Source of the DNA: Sandaracinomonas sp041180785
GTDB lineage: Bacteria > Bacteroidota > Bacteroidia > Cytophagales > Spirosomataceae
Length of the DNA stretch: 11,230 nucleotides
NCBI GenBank assembly: GCA_041180785.1
Contig: JBEGQV010000113.1
Span: forward strand, 1-11,230
Direction of reading: 5' to 3'
Shown: positions 6,479 through 11,230 of the stretch, in pieces
Layout of the letters: each line of letters begins with the position of its first letter
How positions within the stretch are numbered: the first letter of the stretch is position 1
Notes under the pieces: model-generated
Told to the model about the DNA's origin: nothing
Seen by the model: only the letters and a program-made list of their open reading frames with translations
Database searches by the model: none
Made by a program: the position numbers and the translations under genes

Positions 6479-7321
6479 ATGAAACAAACAACCTTTACGA
6501 TTGATGGAAAGGAGCGTGCGTTTTCAATTGAAAATACGCCAACTTTTAAAGCAGGAAATGATGAAGTCTTGTCTAATGAAAAGTTTGATATTACCTTTCA
6601 TCAGCCATGGTATCAAGAAGGTTATACAGAAGTTGATTTTTTATCAAAGGAGCAATTTGATGACTTAATTGAAGGGATTTCAAAGAGTATTTCAGCAATT
6701 ATCGAAAAAGAATGCGGTATTGACACCACCGGTTTTACACTCGAAAAATATCATCATTTTGTAAAGGCTGATGAGGATCACTTTAAAATTGTCAAGAAAA
6801 CAAGAGATCTATTTTCAGATGACTTTAGTTTTTCGGTGAAGTCGATTATTCCTCGTTTGGAAGAAATTTTAAAATTTAATTTAACAGATTTTGATGAAGT
6901 AGAAAAGGAAGATATGCACATCATTGTACGTATTAATCGACCTTTATCAACTGATTTTAATCCTCCGCATAAGGATATATATGAAGGAGTAGATAAAGGA
7001 TATATTCCTCAGTTTGTAAATTTTTGGATTCCTATTGCAGGTGTCACCGACAAGTCAAATTTGCCAATTGCTCCTAAAAGTCATTTTATCAATGAAAAAG
7101 ATATTGTAAGAACCTTTGAAGGAGCACACATTGAAGGGCACACGTATCGCGTACGAATGATTAAATCGTGGAATGGATCAAGTGATTTGGTGAGGTCGAC
7201 AGTGAAATACGGACAGGTTTTAATTTTTTCATCTCACTTGATACATGGTTTGGCTGTAAATGATGAGTCTGACCTTACACGTGTAGCCTTAGAATTCAGG
7301 TTGTTTAAAAAAGACAATTAA
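6479..7321 (+). CDS. 2-oxoglutarate/Fe(II) dioxygenase-like protein (PhyH-type), substrate unknown
   Basis: Probable non-haem Fe(II), 2-oxoglutarate-dependent oxygenase with a double-stranded beta-helix core, cytoplasmic (no signal peptide). Of 280 aa, the C-terminal half holds the expected facial triad: H164 and D166 in PPHKD, then H256 in SHLIHGLAV. R268 lies 12 residues after H256, where the 2-oxoglutarate carboxylate ligand is expected. NFWIPI (181-186) and NLPIAPKSH (194-202) match the NxW...L...P.SH segment of phytanoyl-CoA dioxygenase-like proteins. The N-terminal 140 residues are less recognisable and may form a family-specific cap. Its ATG overlaps the region right after the aspS stop (1-base gap), so it is translated from the aspS mRNA. 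Its substrate cannot be named. Sugars, amino acids, acyl-CoA or a nucleic acid are all possible. The active site looks intact. It is followed by a hairpin terminator. Confidence 0.75.
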   Translation: MKQTTFTIDGKERAFSIENTPTFKAGNDEVLSNEKFDITFHQPWYQEGYTEVDFLSKEQFDDLIEGISKSISAIIEKECGIDTTGFTLEKYHHFVKADEDHFKIVKKTRDLFSDDFSFSVKSIIPRLEEILKFNLTDFDEVEKEDMHIIVRINRPLSTDFNPPHKDIYEGVDKGYIPQFVNFWIPIAGVTDKSNLPIAPKSHFINEKDIVRTFEGAHIEGHTYRVRMIKSWNGSSDLVRSTVKYGQVLIFSSHLIHGLAVNDESDLTRVALEFRLFKKDN

Positions 7322-7323
7322 TA

Positions 7324-7346
7324 TAAAGCCCCTTTTGGGGGCTTTA
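7324..7346. terminator. Hairpin between converging genes (9-bp stem)
   Basis: TAAAGCCCC (7324-7332) pairs with GGGGCTTTA (7338-7346) around a TTTTG loop. It fills the 29-bp gap between the dioxygenase stop and the carbonic anhydrase stop, and symmetry lets it serve both strands. The T-tract on either side is short, so it may be a leaky terminator; a second, stronger one for the plus strand lies at 7435-7469. Confidence 0.7.
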
Positions 7347-7350
7347 AATG

Positions 7351-7980
7351 TTAGAATTGGTATTGAAAAACTGGATTATTCCATTCTCCGGCATTTATGT
7401 TTAATATTTCTTTGATTTCGCCGTGGTGCAAATCAAATACCCACCCGTGCAAGTGTGGGTATTTTTTTTGTTGCCAAGATTTTTGAACAATGGTTGTCTT
7501 TGCCAAATTATTCACTTGTTCAAGCACGTTTAATTCAACTAATTTGTTGAATTTTGCCTGTTCATCTAGAATGGACTGTAATTCGTTGAGATGTTTTTCA
7601 TAGACTTCTTTAATGTTGCGTAACCATTTATTGATAAGCCCAAAATCTTGGTTGCTCATGGCAGCCTTAACTCCACCACAATTATAATGTCCGCAGACAA
7701 TAATGTGTTTAACTTCTAACACTTCTACTGCATATTGAAGTACAGAAAGTAAATTGATGTCGGTGTGGACCACCATGTTTGCCACATTTCGATGCACAAA
7801 AATATCTCCCGGATTGGATTGTGTGATTTCTTCTGCTGGTACACGACTATCTGCACAACCTATCCATAAAAATAAAGGTTTTTGATCTTTAGATAAGGTA
7901 TCAAAATACGACTCATCTAAGTCTAGGCGCTCACTTGCCCAAGCCTTGTTGTTGATTAATAATCTTTTGTATTCTTTCAT
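7351..7980 (-). CDS. can: Beta-class carbonic anhydrase
   Basis: Zinc enzyme that interconverts CO2 and bicarbonate in the cytoplasm. At 209 aa it is the usual size. The zinc site and catalytic dyad are complete: C42, D44 and R46 in GCADSRVP (41-48), then H98 and C101 in CGHYNCGGV (96-104). HRNVAN (63-68) and the late HLHGWVFDL segment (176-184) are also family features. The ATG at 7980-7978 lies two bases after the stop of the SulP transporter gene, so they form one operon and are probably translationally coupled. Hydration of CO2 next to a bicarbonate or anion transporter suggests a shared role in inorganic-carbon supply or pH balance. The 3' part of the coding sequence also contains a perfect 10-bp hairpin plus T8 on the opposite strand (7435-7469). 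Confidence 0.95.
   Translation of the reverse strand: MKEYKRLLINNKAWASERLDLDESYFDTLSKDQKPLFLWIGCADSRVPAEEITQSNPGDIFVHRNVANMVVHTDINLLSVLQYAVEVLEVKHIIVCGHYNCGGVKAAMSNQDFGLINKWLRNIKEVYEKHLNELQSILDEQAKFNKLVELNVLEQVNNLAKTTIVQKSWQQKKYPHLHGWVFDLHHGEIKEILNINAGEWNNPVFQYQF
7435..7469 (+). terminator. Rightward intrinsic terminator inside the carbonic anhydrase gene
   Basis: AAATACCCAC (7435-7444) and GTGGGTATTT (7455-7464) form a perfect 10-bp stem with a 10-base loop; eight T residues run from 7462 to 7469. It is on the strand opposite to the gene and lies about 110 bases past the dioxygenase stop. It would catch plus-strand readthrough from the aspS operon. On the minus strand the run after the stem is broken (TATTTGATTT), so it should not stop the gene's own mRNA. 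Confidence 0.6.
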
Positions 7981-7982
7981 GA

Positions 7983-9506
7983 TTATTTTTTAAAATCTAT
8001 TTCTATGTTTTTTATAGCTGCACTTTCGATAAAATCATTTAGCATTAATTGAATATCGTGGTCAATAAAATGTGCATGTGTTGCATCAATAAATAACATG
8101 GAATTTGGAGGAATGTTTTGTAAGGTATTTTTAATGGACATTTTATGTAAAAAGGTAACATCCTTTTTGAATCGGATTAGGAATGTGTTGTCTTTTTGAT
8201 GCACGGAAAAGACCGATTGGTAATTTGTAACCAAGACAAAGACTAAGCCAATGGTTGTTCCAATAAAAATTCCCCATAAAAGGTCTACAAATACAACGAT
8301 TAGAATCGTTACTATAAAGGGAACCCATTGCTTCCAACCTTCTCGGATTACTTTTTTAAATTCTTTTGGTTGGGCTAGTTTATAACCTGTGTATAACAAC
8401 ACACTAGCCAAGCATGACAAAGGAATTTGGTTCATCAGGGAACTAAAAAACAACACAGATGTCAATAAAAGTATTCCATGGAAAAATCCCGACATTCTAG
8501 ATTTTGCACCTGCATATATATTTGTAGAAGAACGAACTATTACAGAAGTAAGTGGAATGCCTCCAATTAAACCCGAGCTTATATTTCCAATTCCTTGTGC
8601 TAATAATTCTTTATCAGCTGAAGAAATACGTTTTTGAGGGTCAAGTGAATCGGTTGCTTCTAAAGATAGCAACGATTCAAGGCTCGCAACTATGGCCAAA
8701 GTAAATGCAATTTTGATAATTTCTGGATTTGTGATGGCTGAGAAATCAGGAAACTGAAAGGAATCTATAAATGTATGAATGTTTGAAAATTCTGGTAAGG
8801 AAACCATATGATCTTTTGAATTTCCTAAATACCAATCAGGGATAAAGTTCTTGAAAAATATATTTAATGAAATACCTGCTAGAACAACAAATAGAGAAGC
8901 AGGGATATTCTTTAAAAAAGATAATTTTTCTGAAGCTTTTGTCCAGTTAAACAATAGAAATAACCCAAATATGGCAATGATAATTGCACCAGGTTTGAAA
9001 CCCGAAAGTGCTTCAATAATTTCACCGAAAGTATTTTTTCCATCAGCTTGATCAAATTCAAATTCACCTATAAAATCAAAGTCATCACCTAAGGCATGTG
9101 GTATTTGTTTTAAAATAATAACGATTCCAATGGCAACTAACATTCCTCTAATAACGGAGGAGGGGAAAAAGCTTCCAATTTTTCCTAATTTCAAAATACT
9201 TAAGATAACTTGAATGCCTCCAGCTAGAACCACCGCAACTAAAAAACTTTGGTAGCTTGGAAGTGAATGAATGGCATTGAATACGATGATAGTGAGTCCT
9301 GCTGCAGGTCCACTTACAGATAATTCTGATCCAGAGAGGAGTGCAACAACTGTACCACCAATAATACCTGCGATTAAACCCGCAATAAGTGGGGCCCCAG
9401 AGGCTAATGCAATGCCTAGGCACAAAGGCAATGCCACAAGAAACACGGCTATTCCGGATTTCCAATCATTTTCCAAAAATGATTTTACATAATTTTTAAG
9501 ATCCAT
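7983..9506 (-). CDS. SulP family anion transporter, likely bicarbonate (or sulfate)
   Basis: Inner-membrane SLC26/SulP transporter of 507 aa. The N-terminal membrane domain (about 15-425) has many hydrophobic segments. Family marks include ALPLCLGIALASGAP (25-39), SGPAAG (65-70) in the substrate-site helix TM3, and the later segment ADKELLAQGIGN followed by GGIPLTSVIVRSS. A C-terminal STAS domain runs from about 432 to 507, with MLFIDATHAHFIDHD as its central strand and helix start. At about 75 residues it is compact. The pairing with a carbonic anhydrase two bases downstream favours bicarbonate import, as in known SulP-carbonic anhydrase pairs and fusions, but sulfate or another anion cannot be excluded. 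The ATG lies 23 bases after the small acidic protein gene, so it likely shares that operon. I see no clear promoter in the gap. Confidence 0.92.
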   Translation of the reverse strand: MDLKNYVKSFLENDWKSGIAVFLVALPLCLGIALASGAPLIAGLIAGIIGGTVVALLSGSELSVSGPAAGLTIIVFNAIHSLPSYQSFLVAVVLAGGIQVILSILKLGKIGSFFPSSVIRGMLVAIGIVIILKQIPHALGDDFDFIGEFEFDQADGKNTFGEIIEALSGFKPGAIIIAIFGLFLLFNWTKASEKLSFLKNIPASLFVVLAGISLNIFFKNFIPDWYLGNSKDHMVSLPEFSNIHTFIDSFQFPDFSAITNPEIIKIAFTLAIVASLESLLSLEATDSLDPQKRISSADKELLAQGIGNISSGLIGGIPLTSVIVRSSTNIYAGAKSRMSGFFHGILLLTSVLFFSSLMNQIPLSCLASVLLYTGYKLAQPKEFKKVIREGWKQWVPFIVTILIVVFVDLLWGIFIGTTIGLVFVLVTNYQSVFSVHQKDNTFLIRFKKDVTFLHKMSIKNTLQNIPPNSMLFIDATHAHFIDHDIQLMLNDFIESAAIKNIEIDFKK

Positions 9507-9529
9507 TTAAATAAATTTTAGTGTAACAA

Positions 9530-9898
9530 TTAGGATTTGTTAACACCAAAATCTGGAGGAGAATAGGGAGTTTTGTGAATGGATTCAACAAAATGATCAG
9601 GTAGTAAAAAAGATGATTTACTGGAAGGAGGAAAGAATTGAAATATTAGTTCTTGGTGCTCAAGTTCAGATTCTTCCAAGAATTGGTTTTTACTTTTTCT
9701 AATGGTTTCGTCTTCGTCCTCTTCCTCATCCTCTTCAATTGAGGAATTTGTGGTTGACGGTAATTCTTTATGACCTGAAAAGTCCATTTTTTTTGAAAGG
9801 ACCACCTTAGATTTAGTTTCGAAAGACGACAGTGCCAATCCACTTCTTAAAATGAGTGAAATCATTACGAACATGAAAAAGAAAAGTCTTTTTTGCAT
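9530..9898 (-). CDS. Small secreted acidic protein, unknown function
   Basis: A 122-aa product I do not recognise. Residues 4-24 form a hydrophobic N-terminal segment after basic KR, consistent with a signal peptide or membrane anchor. There is no lipobox. A highly acidic run (EEDEEEDEDE, about 55-64) is followed by mixed charged residues and a proline-containing tail (TPYSPPDFG). K37-F40 read KMDF, followed by S, a motif also found just after the signal peptide of the upstream gene product. Its ATG is three bases past that gene's stop and its stop is 23 bases before SulP, so operon membership supports it as real. The hydrophobic start also argues against a random frame. Homologues would be needed to confirm it. 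Confidence 0.6.
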   Translation of the reverse strand: MQKRLFFFMFVMISLILRSGLALSSFETKSKVVLSKKMDFSGHKELPSTTNSSIEEDEEEDEDETIRKSKNQFLEESELEHQELIFQFFPPSSKSSFLLPDHFVESIHKTPYSPPDFGVNKS

Positions 9899-9901
9899 GG
9901 A

Positions 9902-10852
9902 TTAATCGTATTTTTCCGGATTTTGATAAATTATTTTGGCCTGAGCATCTCGTTCTTGCACCAACACAGGTTCGAAGTTGTCAAATTTATCTTTACCATA
10001 TCGCCATTCCTTTTTTAATCTCCCAGAGGCACCTTTTTCGTGATATTCTCTCCATCTACCTACGCGAATACTGTCGTCTAATTTTCCTTCCATGGCCAAT
10101 AATCCATTTGGGAAAAAAGAAAGGTATTGACCACGCACTTTTCCATAAACTATCGGTATGATTTCCTTGATTTTTTTCTGATCAGCATCATAATAACTGA
10201 TACTTGATTCAGCAGGAAATCCTTTTTTGTACACAGATTTATCTTCCAATTCAAAGTCAGTGCCATATTTTTCCCAACGTGCATCTTTTCCACCTTGATA
10301 GAAAAAGCCCTCTTCCACTAATACTTGATTGACAAATTTGCGATAAGGGCCATGGCAAATTAATGGATTTTTGGCATCTTTAATGGGGGTATTTACGATT
10401 CTGTTTTGGCTTTGATCGAACCACCAAATTTCTTGTAAATAGGGGCTAATTTTTTCGTCTTCTACATATTTTATGACATTCACCTCCTCAACGGTAGTCC
10501 TATTTCCTGAACCATACTGTGCGATTCTTTTTTCTGTCTTAACCCCTTGGTATTCATCTTTAGGAGCTAGTTTTTTCTTGATATTTTTCGAAATTGATTT
10601 GCCTATTTGGTGAATACCTAATTCGTTTAGAATGTCTTGACCATCCGATTTGATTTTGTTCAAATCTTCTTTTGTTTTTTTAATCTTCTCACCTGTTCCT
10701 TCTAATCCTGTGCTTAATCGACCCCCAAAAAGTCCTTTTGTGTGAACAGTTGTATCAATGAGGGGCTTTTTGTTTGAAGTAAAATCCATTTTTTGGCCAA
10801 GCAAATTTGAGCATAGGCAGACAAGAATGAATAGTAAACCGTTTTTTAGCAT
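9902..10852 (-). CDS. Secreted MORN-repeat (YwqK-like) protein, unknown function
   Basis: The 316-aa protein starts with a signal peptide (about 1-19, ending LLGQ with likely cleavage before Q20), so it is periplasmic or exported. Cysteines at 12 and 14 do not form a good lipobox. KMDFT (21-25) directly follows the cleavage site. A lysine-rich, probably helical region spans about 55-98. The C-terminal half holds MORN_2-like segments: HGPYRKF (167-173) with GKDARWEKYG (188-197), and FFPNGLLAMEGKL (246-258) with GRWREYHEKG (265-274) and KKEWRYGKD (280-288). Such repeats occur in Bacteroidota surface-linked proteins with no single known role. It is the first gene of a likely four-gene unit with the small acidic protein, SulP and carbonic anhydrase; a TACTTTTG box lies 34 bases upstream. 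Frames and repeats are clear; function is not. Confidence 0.8.
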   Translation of the reverse strand: MLKNGLLFILVCLCSNLLGQKMDFTSNKKPLIDTTVHTKGLFGGRLSTGLEGTGEKIKKTKEDLNKIKSDGQDILNELGIHQIGKSISKNIKKKLAPKDEYQGVKTEKRIAQYGSGNRTTVEEVNVIKYVEDEKISPYLQEIWWFDQSQNRIVNTPIKDAKNPLICHGPYRKFVNQVLVEEGFFYQGGKDARWEKYGTDFELEDKSVYKKGFPAESSISYYDADQKKIKEIIPIVYGKVRGQYLSFFPNGLLAMEGKLDDSIRVGRWREYHEKGASGRLKKEWRYGKDKFDNFEPVLVQERDAQAKIIYQNPEKYD

Positions 10853-10886
10853 AGGGGCTTAACGAATAAAGTGGTATTTTATTGCT

Positions 10887-10894
10887 CAAAAGTA
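10887..10894 (-). promoter_or_regulatory. -7 box (TACTTTTG) for the MORN-SulP-carbonic anhydrase unit
   Basis: On the minus strand 10894-10887 reads TACTTTTG, a match to TAnnTTTG, 34 bases before the ATG at 10852. No TTG stands at proper -33 distance. Because following gaps are 3, 23 and 2 bases, it probably drives all four minus-strand genes to the 7324-7346 hairpin. Confidence 0.5.
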
Positions 10895-10926
10895 CACAAT
10901 AAATCGTTTCCTACCTTTTCATTCAT

Positions 10927-10934
10927 TAATTTTG
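10927..10934 (+). promoter_or_regulatory. -7 box (TAATTTTG) for the fucose synthase gene
   Basis: TAATTTTG lies 18 bases before the GTG start at 10953, predicting a leader of only about 12 nt. It sits 32 bases from the divergent minus-strand box, so the two promoters are back to back. The -33 element is not evident. Confidence 0.55.
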
Positions 10935-10952
10935 CGTAAAAATTTATATTCA

Positions 10953-11230
10953 GTGGAAAAGAGTGCTAAAATTTATGTAGCAGGGCATCGAGGAATGGTA
11001 GGTTCTTCTATTGTTCGAGGTTTGCAAAAAAGAGGTTTTACAAATTTGATCACAAGAAACTCATCTGAACTGGACTTGAAAAATCAACAAGCAGTGGATG
11101 ATTTTTTTACCTTGGAACAGCCAGAATATGTATTTTTAGCAGCAGCCAAAGTAGGAGGTATCGTAGCCAACAATACCTACCGTGCTGATTTTTTATATGA
11201 AAATTTGGCCATACAAAATCATGTTATTCA
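10953..11230 (+). CDS. fcl: GDP-L-fucose synthase (N-terminal part; continues beyond window)
   Basis: NADPH-dependent epimerase/reductase that makes GDP-L-fucose from GDP-4-keto-6-deoxymannose for surface polysaccharides, cytoplasmic. Hand translation from a GTG gives 92 complete codons running off the window edge. The Rossmann motif GHRGMVGS (11-18) supplies GxxGxxG. FLAAAKVGGIVANNTYRADF (61-80) is the family signature around the cofactor site and is nearly identical to the same stretch in E. coli Fcl. No upstream in-frame ATG is available. GTG is placed right after KIYVAG would need to begin and 18 bases from the -7 box. The next in-frame ATG (codon 15) would delete the nucleotide-binding loop. 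Catalytic S/Y/K residues lie beyond the window. With kdsD it points to Gram-negative envelope sugar synthesis. Confidence 0.93.
   Translation, partial: MEKSAKIYVAGHRGMVGSSIVRGLQKRGFTNLITRNSSELDLKNQQAVDDFFTLEQPEYVFLAAAKVGGIVANNTYRADFLYENLAIQNHVI

Noticed and set aside
9148..9465. 105-codon frame overlapping the SulP gene on the same strand
   Set aside because: Shifted-frame shadow of a clear transporter. It is rich in C, W, R and H, has no start context and resembles no family.
1..11230. Search for CRISPR arrays, tRNA/rRNA genes, insertion sequences, toxin-antitoxin or phage-defence genes
   Set aside because: No regularly spaced repeats, cloverleaf-like sequences, terminal inverted repeats with transposase, or nuclease/abortive-infection motifs were seen. 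The MORN protein resembles YwqK-type repeats but has a signal peptide and no toxin partner.

Overview
The window looks like a chromosomal segment from a member of the Bacteroidota, probably Flavobacteriia or a close relative. It has AT-rich non-coding DNA and five promoter -7 boxes matching the phylum's TAnnTTTG consensus. Shine-Dalgarno sites are mostly absent and some starts are TTG or GTG. It also carries a DUF4293 membrane protein, a family typical of this phylum, and a MORN-repeat secreted protein. Genus cannot be fixed from the sequence. No insertion sequence, integrase, CRISPR array, tRNA or rRNA is visible.

Layout from left to right. Positions 1-1363 (-) hold the first 454 codons of a RecQ DNA helicase, cut by the window edge. 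It diverges from kdsD (1442-2407, +), an arabinose-5-phosphate isomerase for Kdo/LPS synthesis. A perfect 14-bp tandem repeat directly after kdsD separates it from two minus-strand genes: a DUF4293 membrane protein (2440-2916) and a CrtI/CrtD-type carotenoid desaturase (2958-4421). The 292-bp divergent region 4422-4713 is the densest non-coding stretch. It contains a 7-bp inverted repeat, a near-consensus promoter, a 17-bp tandem duplication, a strong intrinsic terminator facing rightward, and then a separate aspS promoter. Promoter plus terminator together suggest a roughly 100-nt terminated transcript, either a small RNA or an aborted leader.

aspS (4714-6477, +) is followed after one base by a 2-oxoglutarate/Fe(II) dioxygenase-like gene (6479-7321, +). 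A hairpin at 7324-7346 separates it from a converging minus-strand group. In transcription order that group is a secreted MORN-repeat protein (10852-9902), a small secreted acidic protein (9898-9530), a SulP anion transporter (9506-7983) and a beta-carbonic anhydrase (7980-7351). Gaps are 3, 23 and 2 bases, so this is probably one operon driven from about 10890. SulP plus carbonic anhydrase points to bicarbonate uptake or CO2/bicarbonate balance. A second strong rightward terminator lies inside the carbonic anhydrase gene. The window ends with the first 92 codons of a GDP-L-fucose synthase (10953-11230, +).

Most genes are housekeeping or envelope functions. I see no defence system or clearly new multi-gene system. 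The points most worth a second look are the possible small RNA before aspS, the aspS-dioxygenase coupling, the antisense-facing terminator inside the carbonic anhydrase gene, and two unknown secreted proteins sharing a KMDF motif in the bicarbonate operon. No gene-free stretch exceeds 300 bases.
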